Below, piece by piece: positions 15,219-23,118 of a stretch of 25,650 nucleotides of DNA (positions within the stretch are counted from its first letter, which is position 1; each line of letters opens with the position of its first letter). Position numbers and translations under genes: made by a program. Under the pieces are notes generated by a model, which worked only from the letters and a program-made list of their open reading frames with translations, did not search any database and was not told the origin of the DNA. Origin of the DNA: an uncultured Prevotellaceae bacterium (lineage in GTDB: Bacteria > Bacteroidota > Bacteroidia > Bacteroidales > Bacteroidaceae); NCBI GenBank assembly GCA_937898415.1, contig CALDLA010000174.1, forward strand, positions 1-25,650, written 5' to 3'.

Positions 15219-15392
15219 TTACCAAATATTCTCCACAAGACGACTGGTGGGGGTATGTGTCCCTTCGTCATCGATGCCTCCGTAGCCGATGTCGTCCACA
15301 TCGCCACCACTGGTGGCCTGACTGCCTGACAACAGCTCTGAAGCCTCATATTCCAGCGCTTCTACGGCTGGGGTTAAATAATCCTTCTTCAT
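15219..15392 (-). CDS. 57-residue Gly/Asp-rich small protein, function unknown
   Basis: Short reading frame starting 7 nt after the stop of the secreted lyase on the same strand. It begins MKKDYLTPAVEALEYEASEL and continues LLSGS, then a Gly/Asp/Thr-rich variable tail (GGDVDDIGYGGIDDEGTH) and ends NIW. From memory, the N-terminal MKKxYxxP(x)nLLxGS pattern resembles short hypothetical proteins frequent in Prevotella and Bacteroides; I do not know a proven function. It has no hydrophobic signal peptide or TM segment. The tight spacing implies co-transcription and possibly translational coupling with the lyase. Supporting reality: a sensible start, an uninterrupted frame filling the gap to the trpB2 promoter, and the recognisable N-terminal pattern. 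Confidence 0.7.
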   Translation of the reverse strand: MKKDYLTPAVEALEYEASELLSGSQATSGGDVDDIGYGGIDDEGTHTPTSRLVENIW

Positions 15393-15399
15393 ATATGCC

Positions 15400-18300
15400 T
15401 TATTTTTTTATTGTTTTCTTTCCATTGTAGATATACACTCCCTTCAACGGCTGCGACGAACGCTGGCCATTGAGATTATATGTCCTTGCCGTCCCTGCTT
15501 CTCCGGCCTGACGCACAACGTCGTTGATACCTGTGGTGCCGTCGACAGACAACAGGATGCGACTGGCGGGTGTACCGTCAAGTGTGAAATAGCCACGATA
15601 GCCTTTGCTCTTGCGTGTACTGGCGGTAGCATTCCAAAACTTGTTGCCACTCAGGAACACGCTTCCTGCAGGAATGGTAGTGTCAGCCACGTATGTGCCG
15701 ATAAAACTGCTACCGCTGCAGGTGACGCTCGGTGTCGTTACGGGTTCAATGCTGACGCTATTAACCTTGAACGAGCCGACGTCCTTCATCACCTTAATAA
15801 TATAGGGGTGGTTAGCTTCCATCGACTCTACTGTCTGGAAATTGATGACTCGTGCGTCACCGCTTGCAGTACAGCCCGTAAAGTCGGCCACATGGACATC
15901 ATTGCCAAAGGCATCCTTCACCTGCGCTTTGTTCATGGCGAAAGGCAGCACAATGGTTGACCACTCCCCAGCCCTCAGCATACGTTTCACCAGCACGTTG
16001 GCACTGGCGGCAGACGCAGGAACAGTCGTGGAGGTTTCGTCGAGGTGGGTGCGAGCCTGCTCGTAGGTGATGTCGAGGATGACGCACTGCTGGTATCCTG
16101 AGTTGGTGAAGTCTATTTCTGTCAGGTTGTCGAGATTGAAGCTGACACAATCGGGATTAGCTGCATTGTTAATGCCCAGAACAGTTGTCGTCTCAGGGGT
16201 ATAATCTATGCCTCCTACATGTGACCAGTAGTTGGTGCGGTCGGTCTCACTCTTGTTTGTAAAGCTCCAGATCTTCATCTCTATGGCTTCATAACCATTG
16301 GGCACGTATATGGTGTTCATGGCACCGTTCGAAGTCTTGATAGTTTTCTGCTTCATGCTGGAGCCGTTGTAGGTGAACGAAATCTCACTACTTGCAGAAT
16401 ACGTCTTTGTAAGATTGCCTGTGAGCACCATCGTAAAACCTTCAGCTTCTGTATTGCTGTTACCTGTTAGCATATTGTTGACGGTTGTTCCTGCGTATGA
16501 ACCAAGTGTCATGTCATCAGAATGGAGTAGTGCGTGGTAGGTCGGAACGGTGGGCAGCTCGTTTTCGCCTGGATTATCATTCTCGCCAATGACCTTCAAC
16601 TTGCCTGAGGTGTAGAGTTCCGACGTGTCCCATTTCAGGCCGTTGCCAGGCGTTGCAGGGATGATTTCTGCGAATGTGCCCGTAGCAGTGCCCGTAAACG
16701 CCTGAATTTCATTGCCGTAACTGAAGCTGCGGTTCATCATGGCATCGTTCAGCCGCAGGATGGCACCAGTTTTCAGCGTCAGTCCGCCCGTCAGTTTGAG
16801 ACCGCTGTCATTGGACTCTTCGTCGCCGACCATGAGTGTGCCGCCGTTGTTGATGGTCACCTGTCCGGCTATCGTTCCTTTACCGCCTAATATGGCATCG
16901 GCGGCAACGGTTACGCTGCCAGTACCATTATTCTTGCCGTTGACGATGAGCGTACCAGCACTAACAGTAGTAGTGCCCTTGTAGTCGTTGGTGCCCGTAA
17001 GGCGCCAGATGCCAGTACCGATTTTGTTGATGGAGACGGTGCCTGTATGCCCGCTGCCGCTTGCTGACCAGTTGTTAATCCGTCCAGCAAAGGTCTCGTC
17101 GGAGTTCCGGCTCCCGATGTTCCACTTCGTTGTGAAGCCATCGGTATTCTTGCTTGAACCGCTGAGCCATGTAGTGCTTTCACCAGCGAGTCCGCCAATG
17201 GTCAGTTCTGTGTTTGTAGACCACCCCGCCAATCGGGCGTTTCCTATCAGCTCAACAATAGTGTTGTCGAGGTGTGGTGTCTTGTCAAGTAACAGCAAGC
17301 AACCGGTCTTAACGTCGTTATTGTCCGAGGGCATAGCCGTGCCATTGGCAATGAGCCGTCCTTTAAAATCGCTCCAGTCGCCCTGAAGATATTCACGGAC
17401 GTAAGGTATGTTCAATTGAATGGTTCCCAATCCGCTCACTTTATTGTTAATATAGCAGTTGCGGTTGGGCGAGAATTGCGAAACGGTTTCTTCCACCACT
17501 TCGATAGGGAACGAGTAGGTCTCGTAATTGCTCGATTCGCCTTTGGTCTTCAGGTGGCCGCCAGCCATGATGAGCTTCGACGAGCTGCCGATGCCCTTCT
17601 TGGCAATGTCGGTAGTGCTCAGGTAGAGTGTTCCGCCTTTCAGGATGGTGGCTCCCTTGTAGCCAAAGAAGTCTGTAGTGCCGACGGCCAGCTGACCGTT
17701 GCCGTCTATCAGGAAGTCTGCCGAGGCATCGCTGCCCTCGATGGTGCCGTTCATAGTGACGGTGCCTGACTTGATGTCGAACGTTGACGTGCTGCTGAGT
17801 TTCATTGAGCGGTTCGTCGTAGTGTTGCCGCCAGTGTAGCGGTAAGTGCCACCGTCGGCTATCCAGTTTTGGGCAAACTCCACGCTGCTGCCGATGGCCG
17901 AAGGCTCGCCACCGTCCTTCAGCGACGACAGTTCGAGCACGCCCTCGTGCAGTACGGTAGCTCCTGTATAGGTGTTGCTGCCTGTCAGGGTGAGCGTACC
18001 CGCTCCGGCTTTGTTGACGGAGGTCGCTCCGCCGATGGCCTGCCCGCCGAGGGTCAGACTGGCAGGTACATGATAGACCACAGCCTTGGGTTCGATGGCT
18101 TCCGTCAGCGTGAGTGTCGTTGCCGACGATGGTGCCAAGAGCACATTGCTGTTAGTAGCAGCATTGTAGTCGAAGTCGCCGCCTGTCCACGTATAGTCGG
18201 CCTCGTAGCCGTCAATGTCTATCACGTCGGCCTCCAATGGGCGGGTCGACATGGCCGTCTCTGCCGTATAGCTGGAATAGTTGCTGCCGTCGAAGGCTCT

Positions 18301-19788
18301 CAGGCGGACGGTGTATTTCGTACCAGGGGTCAGGCCGCTGATGGTGTAGCCGGTGACGTTAGCTGCCGTGCGGGCCACCTCGTTACCGTTCACCTCGATG
18401 GCAAAGCCCTGCTCGGCAAAGGTATAGTCGCGCCACGAGATGGTGAGTGTCGTGGTTGTAGATTTGTCGAGCGTCAGGGCTACAGGAACGCGGAGGAAGT
18501 AGTCGCGATCGTCGACGGTAATCGAGTTGGTATAATTCTCGATATTGGCGTAGCCGTTGGTGGCTATGGTCATGGCGTCGTTACTGTTGGGGTTGGTGCC
18601 GTTGGCTGTTTCCCAAGTGTCGGGCATACCGTCGCCGTCGGTGTCAGTCTTTTTCGTGCCGGCATAGACGGCCCATGTCGAGGGTGCGTCGCAGATGAGC
18701 GTCTCTTCGTTGGAGATCAGCGCACCTTGTTTGCCGTAAGACATGATTTCGTCCACCATGTAGCAGTCGGCAGGGTCGCGGTAGGGTAAGGAGGCTCCCA
18801 CCGTTGGCAGGTTCGTCTGTAACAGTGTCTGTCCTGCATTGAGCGTTAGTTCTGGGTAGTCGTAAGGCGATGACTCTACTGTGGCACCACTGTACTTCGT
18901 CACCGCCGAGGGGTTGAAGACGCCGTCGCGGTTGGAGTCCTGCCAGTTGTCCACAGCATAGCAATGGAAGTCAGCATTGCCGCCAGTGAAGGCATCGCCG
19001 CCCACTGCCGGACCGTTGATGAAGAGGTTCGACTGTATGTTGCAGTAACTTGTACCCTCGGAGTCGCCGCCCATGATGTAGGCACCGTTCTTCCAGTTGT
19101 ACACCATGTTGTTGGCGTACTGGTTGATGCCTTTTATTTTGAAGTTGCGGGTGGAATTGTCTATCAGCAAGTTGCCGATGATGGAGATGTAGTTGGCCTG
19201 CATCAGTCCGCCGGCTGAGTGGGTGAGCAGTCCCTGGCCGACGATGGAGTGCTGCAGGGTGATGTTCTGCGGTGTGGTGCCCTTGCCGTCGGGATTGATG
19301 GAGAAGGTCTCGTCCAATCCCCATGAGAACGAACAATGGTCGAAGATCATGTCGGCACCATTGGCCAGTCCGGCTGCATCCTTGCCGTTTGAGCCGTTAT
19401 GGCCCATGCGGAAGCGCATATAGCGGACGATGATGTTTGAGGCACCACTGAATGAGACACCGTCGCCGTAGACGGTGATACCCTCGCCTGGGGCCGTCTG
19501 TCCGGCCACGTAAAGGTTGTTGCTGAATACGATGCGGCTCTTGATGTTGATGACTCCTGCCACATCGAACACGACGATGCGATTAGGCTGGCTGACGGCA
19601 TCGCGCAACGAGCCGGCCCCCGAGTCATTAAGGTTGGTAACGTGATAAACACTTCCGTTGCGCCCGCCAGTGGCAAAACGCCCCCAGCCTTGTGCCCCAG
19701 GAAAGGCCAACTGCTGGGCATTGACAACGATGCTGACCGTTGCCAGCATAACAGCCGTCACCAGTTTGATGGTAGTTCTTTTTAGCAT
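15400..19788 (-). CDS. Secreted pectate-lyase-like (PL1-type) multidomain protein with sorting tail
   Basis: 1462 residues. Signal peptide (MLKRTT..., cut near VVNAQ at 25). Residues about 28-425 are a right-handed beta-helix of polysaccharide-lyase-1 type: AFPGAQGWGRFATGGRNGSV, TNLNDSGAGSLRDAV, AGQTAPGEGI, IFDHCSFSWGLDE, NNMVYNW, then a Ca2+-type TDTDGDGMPDTWE loop (381-393) and GYANIENYTN. A fibronectin-III-like domain (about 435-515) follows, then a long Gly/Thr-rich region with autotransporter-associated beta-strand repeats (for example AGTLTLTGSNTYTGATVL near 595 and GIWRLTGTNDYKGTTTV near 930). The last ~25 residues (YNLNGQRSSQPLKGVYIYNG...) resemble Prevotella type IX secretion sorting tails. 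It probably degrades pectin-like glycan at the cell surface; activity is inferred. The start at 19788 lies downstream of the promoter; an in-frame extension to 19911 would begin upstream of it. Confidence 0.85.
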   Translation of the reverse strand: MLKRTTIKLVTAVMLATVSIVVNAQQLAFPGAQGWGRFATGGRNGSVYHVTNLNDSGAGSLRDAVSQPNRIVVFDVAGVINIKSRIVFSNNLYVAGQTAPGEGITVYGDGVSFSGASNIIVRYMRFRMGHNGSNGKDAAGLANGADMIFDHCSFSWGLDETFSINPDGKGTTPQNITLQHSIVGQGLLTHSAGGLMQANYISIIGNLLIDNSTRNFKIKGINQYANNMVYNWKNGAYIMGGDSEGTSYCNIQSNLFINGPAVGGDAFTGGNADFHCYAVDNWQDSNRDGVFNPSAVTKYSGATVESSPYDYPELTLNAGQTLLQTNLPTVGASLPYRDPADCYMVDEIMSYGKQGALISNEETLICDAPSTWAVYAGTKKTDTDGDGMPDTWETANGTNPNSNDAMTIATNGYANIENYTNSITVDDRDYFLRVPVALTLDKSTTTTLTISWRDYTFAEQGFAIEVNGNEVARTAANVTGYTISGLTPGTKYTVRLRAFDGSNYSSYTAETAMSTRPLEADVIDIDGYEADYTWTGGDFDYNAATNSNVLLAPSSATTLTLTEAIEPKAVVYHVPASLTLGGQAIGGATSVNKAGAGTLTLTGSNTYTGATVLHEGVLELSSLKDGGEPSAIGSSVEFAQNWIADGGTYRYTGGNTTTNRSMKLSSTSTFDIKSGTVTMNGTIEGSDASADFLIDGNGQLAVGTTDFFGYKGATILKGGTLYLSTTDIAKKGIGSSSKLIMAGGHLKTKGESSNYETYSFPIEVVEETVSQFSPNRNCYINNKVSGLGTIQLNIPYVREYLQGDWSDFKGRLIANGTAMPSDNNDVKTGCLLLLDKTPHLDNTIVELIGNARLAGWSTNTELTIGGLAGESTTWLSGSSKNTDGFTTKWNIGSRNSDETFAGRINNWSASGSGHTGTVSINKIGTGIWRLTGTNDYKGTTTVSAGTLIVNGKNNGTGSVTVAADAILGGKGTIAGQVTINNGGTLMVGDEESNDSGLKLTGGLTLKTGAILRLNDAMMNRSFSYGNEIQAFTGTATGTFAEIIPATPGNGLKWDTSELYTSGKLKVIGENDNPGENELPTVPTYHALLHSDDMTLGSYAGTTVNNMLTGNSNTEAEGFTMVLTGNLTKTYSASSEISFTYNGSSMKQKTIKTSNGAMNTIYVPNGYEAIEMKIWSFTNKSETDRTNYWSHVGGIDYTPETTTVLGINNAANPDCVSFNLDNLTEIDFTNSGYQQCVILDITYEQARTHLDETSTTVPASAASANVLVKRMLRAGEWSTIVLPFAMNKAQVKDAFGNDVHVADFTGCTASGDARVINFQTVESMEANHPYIIKVMKDVGSFKVNSVSIEPVTTPSVTCSGSSFIGTYVADTTIPAGSVFLSGNKFWNATASTRKSKGYRGYFTLDGTPASRILLSVDGTTGINDVVRQAGEAGTARTYNLNGQRSSQPLKGVYIYNGKKTIKK

Positions 19789-19821
19789 TTGTAGTAGATT
19801 AGTCAGTTTCTTAAGAATCTG

Positions 19822-19853
19822 TTTGCAAAGGTAGTCATTTTTTCGTACCTTTG
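19822..19853 (+). promoter_or_regulatory. Promoter of the sodium:solute symporter
   Basis: TTTG (19822-19825), 20-nt spacer, TACCTTTG (19846-19853), an exact consensus match. The ATG is at 19862, so the predicted leader is only about 5 nt. Confidence 0.7.
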
Positions 19854-19856
19854 CAA
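19823..19856. repeat. 11-bp perfect inverted repeat forming two overlapping divergent promoters
   Basis: TTGCAAAGGTA (19823-19833) and TACCTTTGCAA (19846-19856) are exact reverse complements separated by 12 nt. Each arm carries the -7 box of one strand and overlaps the -33 box of the other. May also serve as a regulator-binding palindrome. Confidence 0.8.
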
Positions 19857-19857
19857 C
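19826..19857 (-). promoter_or_regulatory. Promoter of the pectate-lyase-like gene
   Basis: On the minus strand: GTTG (-33, 19854-19857; three of four match TTTG), 20-nt spacer, TACCTTTG (-7, 19826-19833), giving a leader of about 35 nt to the ATG at 19788. Overlaps the symporter promoter completely. Confidence 0.65.
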
Positions 19858-19861
19858 CGTT

Positions 19862-21298
19862 ATGCCAATTATCCTTACTGTTTTAGCATATTTCGCAGTT
19901 CTTTTCGGCATCAGCCGGCTGACGGCGCGGCGTTCTACGAACGAGTCGTTCTATCGTGCCGACCGCCGTTCACCCTGGCTGATGGTGGCCTTCGGCATGG
20001 TGGGGGCCTCCATCTCTGGTGTGACGTTTGTCTCGGTGCCTGGCATGGTGATGACGTCGCAGATGACTTACCTGCAGGTGTGTCTGGGCTTTGTTGTCGG
20101 CTATGTGATGGTGGCCTTTCTGCTGTTGCCGCTTTATTACAGGCTGAACCTGACCAGCATCTATACCTACTTGGGACAACGGCTGGGACGGCAGTCCTAT
20201 CTGTCGGGAGCCTGGTTCTTCCTGTTGTCGAAGATGACGGGCTCAGCCGTCAAGTTCTATGTGGTGTGCATGATTCTCCAGCGGTTCGTGCTCGATGGTC
20301 TCGGCGTGCCCTTCTGGGCTAATGTCGTAGTCCTGGTGCTGCTCATCTGGCTCTACACTCATCGGGGAGGCATCAAGACGCTGGTGATGACCGACACCAT
20401 TCAGACGCTTTGTCTGCTCACCGCGCTTCTCCTTATTATATATAAGGTGGTGGACGGACTAGGCCTCACGGCAGGCGAGGCGGCAAGGGCGGTGGCGGAG
20501 AGTCCGCTGAGTCGCGTCTTCGTCTTCGACGACTGGCTGTCGCCTCACAACTTTTGGAAACAGTTCCTCAGCGGCGTCTTCATCGTTATCGTCATGACGG
20601 GCCTCGACCAGGATATGATGCAGAAGAACCTGACGTGCAAGACATTACGCGAAGCGCAGAAGGACATGTGCTCCTACGGTGTGGCCTTCGTACCCGTCAA
20701 CCTGCTCTTCCTGTCGCTTGGTGTACTGCTCACGATGACGGGCGTGAATACCGTCGGCGACGAACTCCTTCCGACGTTCGTTCAAGGCGCATCCTCCCTT
20801 CACCCTTCACCCATCACCCTTCACCTTTTCACCCTCGGCATTGTCGCCGCCTCCTTTTCTACGGCTGACTCGGCCTTGACCTCGATGACCACCAGCTATT
20901 GTGTCGATATCCGCCAGCGTCCGACTGACGAACGGCTGCGCAAACGGACACACGTGGTGATGTGCCTGCTGTTCGCCCTTTTCATCCTGCTGTTCCGTTA
21001 TGTCAACAGCACGTCGCTCATTGACGCCATCTACATCATGGTCAGCTACACCTACGGCCCGCTGCTCGGCCTCTTTGCTTTCGGACTCTTTACCCGCCTC
21101 AGGCCTTGTGACAGTTGTGTACCCTACATCTGCGTAGCCTCGCCGCTGCTCTGCTACGGAGCCGACGTGCTGGCACAGTCGCTATGGAACTACCATTTCG
21201 GCTATGAACTGCTGATGCTGAACGGGATGATTACGTTTCTGGGTCTTTGGATAAGCGCTCGAAATACTCGCTCGGCTGGATGCCAAACTCCTTCTTAA
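19862..21298 (+). CDS. Sodium:solute symporter (SSS family)
   Basis: 478 residues, polytopic (about 12-13 TM segments). Family signatures: N-terminal TM1 directly from the start, RRSPWLMVAFGMVGASISGV and TFVSVPGMV (about 37-62), TGLDQDMMQKNLTCKTLREA (mid-protein), and STADSALTSMTT, the conserved TM8 Na+-site helix. It imports a solute, commonly a sugar, uronate, sialate or amino acid, with Na+; the substrate is not readable. Divergence from a pectate-lyase-like gene suggests uptake of a product such as a uronate (inference). Residues about 313-324 (SLHPSPITLHLF region), just before the Na+-site helix, are encoded by a 7-nt repeat. The C-terminal ~22 codons overlap the convergent hybrid regulator by 68 bp. 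No earlier in-frame start exists after the promoter. Confidence 0.88.
   Translation: MPIILTVLAYFAVLFGISRLTARRSTNESFYRADRRSPWLMVAFGMVGASISGVTFVSVPGMVMTSQMTYLQVCLGFVVGYVMVAFLLLPLYYRLNLTSIYTYLGQRLGRQSYLSGAWFFLLSKMTGSAVKFYVVCMILQRFVLDGLGVPFWANVVVLVLLIWLYTHRGGIKTLVMTDTIQTLCLLTALLLIIYKVVDGLGLTAGEAARAVAESPLSRVFVFDDWLSPHNFWKQFLSGVFIVIVMTGLDQDMMQKNLTCKTLREAQKDMCSYGVAFVPVNLLFLSLGVLLTMTGVNTVGDELLPTFVQGASSLHPSPITLHLFTLGIVAASFSTADSALTSMTTSYCVDIRQRPTDERLRKRTHVVMCLLFALFILLFRYVNSTSLIDAIYIMVSYTYGPLLGLFAFGLFTRLRPCDSCVPYICVASPLLCYGADVLAQSLWNYHFGYELLMLNGMITFLGLWISARNTRSAGCQTPS
20799..20833. repeat. 7-nt-period tandem repeat inside the symporter gene
   Basis: Five units on the plus strand: TTCACCC, TTCACCC, ATCACCC, TTCACCT, TTTCACC (GGGTGAA type on the minus strand). 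More diverged and more GC-rich than the other copies; read in frame. Confidence 0.7.
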
Positions 21299-22934
21299 AG
21301 CAGGTGGAGAAGTATTTCGGGTCTTTGAAGCCTACCTTATACGCCAGGTCGCTGACGCGGATCTGCGGATTCTGTTGAGCCAGCCGCATGGCTTCCTTCA
21401 TACGGATGTCGCGGATGAAGTTGCTGACGTTCATGCCCGTCAGGGCGCGTAGCTTATTGTACAGGGTTGAAGCGCTGGCTCCCATGTCGGCGGCAAACGT
21501 CTCGCGGTCATAGTCTGAGTCTGACAGGTGTTTGTAGACGCAGTCCATCGCTCGTTGCAGGAAGAGTTCGTCAGGCGTCGGCTCGGCTTCAGAAGCGCTC
21601 TGTGACTGCTGCATCTCCCCCATCTGTCCCTTGAACTCCTCCAACACACGCTTACGGTTCTCAACGATGTTATTGATTTGCAGTTCCAGGTCGCTCACCT
21701 TGAAGGGCTTCGTCACATAGCAGTCGGCACCTATCTGTAGGGCCTCGTTGCGGTCTTCGTCCTGTGTCTTGGCCGTCAGCAGGATGAGGGGCAGGTGCTG
21801 GTAGTTGGGGTCGGCCTTCACGCAGCGCGTCAGTTCCAGTCCGTCCATGACGGGCATCATGACGTCGGAGATGATGATGTCCAGCTCTTCTTTCTGGATA
21901 ATCTCCAGCGCCTCCTTGCCGTTCGAGGCCATCCTGACGTGGTATTTCGTCTTGAGCAGCTGGTTCATCAGCATCAGTAGCTCAATATTGTCCTCCACAA
22001 TCAGCAACTTGTAGGCATCATCATCCTGCAGTTCCTCGGTATCCGTTTCCTCAGGCGTCTTGTTGATGCGGGTGGCAATGTCGAGAATGGCACTTCGCGC
22101 TATGTTGATGTCTATCTTGTGGTTTTCGTCAATCTGTGAGGCCGCAAACGACTCTTTTCTGATGGGTAGTGTGACGGTGAACGTGGTGCCGATGCCTTCC
22201 TCGCTGTCACATTCTATGTTACCGCCGTGCAGATACACTAATTCGCGCGTCAGGGCCAGTCCCAGTCCTGTCCCGATGGTCTGCTGCTGCCGGTATTCGC
22301 CGTCGTAGAAGCGGTGGAACAGCTTTTTCATCTTGTCCTGGGGAATGCCGATGCCGTTGTCGCTTACCTTAATAATAATATGGTCGTATTTCTTGTTGGT
22401 ATGTACTTGCAGCATCACCCTTCCGTTCTCGCCCTGCGTATATTTCGCCGCGTTCGACAGCAGGTTGTAGATAATCTTGTCCAGTTTGTCGGTGTCTATC
22501 CACCCCATCATGCTTTCCGGCTCACACTGGATGGTGAAGTCGAGCCCTTTCTTGGCCATCAGCGGCTCTATGCAGAGCGCCGTCCGTTGTATGTACTGCA
22601 TGACGTCTCCGTGCGCCACCAACAGCTTCAGTTCGCCCGACTGCGATTTGCTGGTCTCCAGTATCTGCTGCAGCAGTCTCACCATGCGCTCAATGTTCAG
22701 CTGCATCAGGTCGTAGTCCTGTTCGTTCGACGGCGATTTCTCACGCAGCCGGTCAACCGATGCCGAGATGACGGTAAGCGGGGTCAGCAGTTCGTGGGTG
22801 ATGTTGGTATAGACGGCACTCATCTGCAAACGGTTTCTCATGCGTACTCCACGCTGAAAAAGTTCTCTTCCTAAGAAAAAGAGAGCTATGGCAGCCACGA
22901 TAATGAGTATGATGACAACTGTTTGTAGGTTCAT
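21231..22934 (-). CDS. Hybrid two-component regulator (HTCS-like, no extracytoplasmic sensor)
   Basis: 567 residues. One N-terminal TM segment (about 5-22), then HisKA with NITHELLTPL (H47), HATPase with NLLSNAAKYT, SDNGIGIP (about 191-198) and GTGLGLAL (221-228), a receiver domain (about 308-425; phosphoacceptor D357 in ISDVMMPVMDG, K409 in TKPF), and an AraC-type DNA-binding domain (about 460-562). This is the Bacteroidota HTCS order, but classical HTCS carry a large periplasmic beta-propeller sensor, so this protein is less than half the usual length. Upstream DNA is AT-rich and noncoding, with no remnant of a sensor, so it does not look like a fresh truncation. Signal may come from its membrane segment or a partner protein. 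It probably controls the neighbouring symporter/lyase. The 3' end overlaps the symporter by 68 bp. Confidence 0.88.
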   Translation of the reverse strand: MNLQTVVIILIIVAAIALFFLGRELFQRGVRMRNRLQMSAVYTNITHELLTPLTVISASVDRLREKSPSNEQDYDLMQLNIERMVRLLQQILETSKSQSGELKLLVAHGDVMQYIQRTALCIEPLMAKKGLDFTIQCEPESMMGWIDTDKLDKIIYNLLSNAAKYTQGENGRVMLQVHTNKKYDHIIIKVSDNGIGIPQDKMKKLFHRFYDGEYRQQQTIGTGLGLALTRELVYLHGGNIECDSEEGIGTTFTVTLPIRKESFAASQIDENHKIDINIARSAILDIATRINKTPEETDTEELQDDDAYKLLIVEDNIELLMLMNQLLKTKYHVRMASNGKEALEIIQKEELDIIISDVMMPVMDGLELTRCVKADPNYQHLPLILLTAKTQDEDRNEALQIGADCYVTKPFKVSDLELQINNIVENRKRVLEEFKGQMGEMQQSQSASEAEPTPDELFLQRAMDCVYKHLSDSDYDRETFAADMGASASTLYNKLRALTGMNVSNFIRDIRMKEAMRLAQQNPQIRVSDLAYKVGFKDPKYFSTCFKKEFGIQPSEYFERLSKDPET

Positions 22935-23016
22935 AGCGGTTGATTTTGACGGCGCGAAGTTACAAAATTTATCTCAATATCTATCATTTTTCATCAAAAA
23001 AAGCACGAAAAGAGGC

Positions 23017-23058
23017 AAAATGGGTTGAAAATCCGTGATTTTTGGTAGAAAATGGGTT
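23017..23058. promoter_or_regulatory. Possible operator: paired direct repeats flanking a palindrome
   Basis: AAAATGGGTT occurs at 23017-23026 and 23049-23058, start to start 32 bp (three helical turns). Between them lies the inverted repeat AAAATC-CGT-GATTTT (23028-23042). It sits upstream of the hybrid regulator on one side and of a -7 element on the other, as expected for a regulator-binding site; no direct evidence. Confidence 0.35.
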
Positions 23059-23118
23059 AATTCACGCATTTTAAACCTCAAATAATAGTGAGTGAACCTC
23101 GTTTCGGAAAACTTGCCT

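Noticed and set aside
17869..18789. 306-codon plus-strand open frame opposite the lyase gene
   Set aside because: The lyase frame is continuous with recognisable domains; the antisense frame shows none and has no promoter or leader.
19789..19911. N-terminal extension of the lyase to 19911
   Set aside because: It would begin upstream of the mapped promoter motif and inside the divergent symporter gene; the signal peptide starts at 19788.
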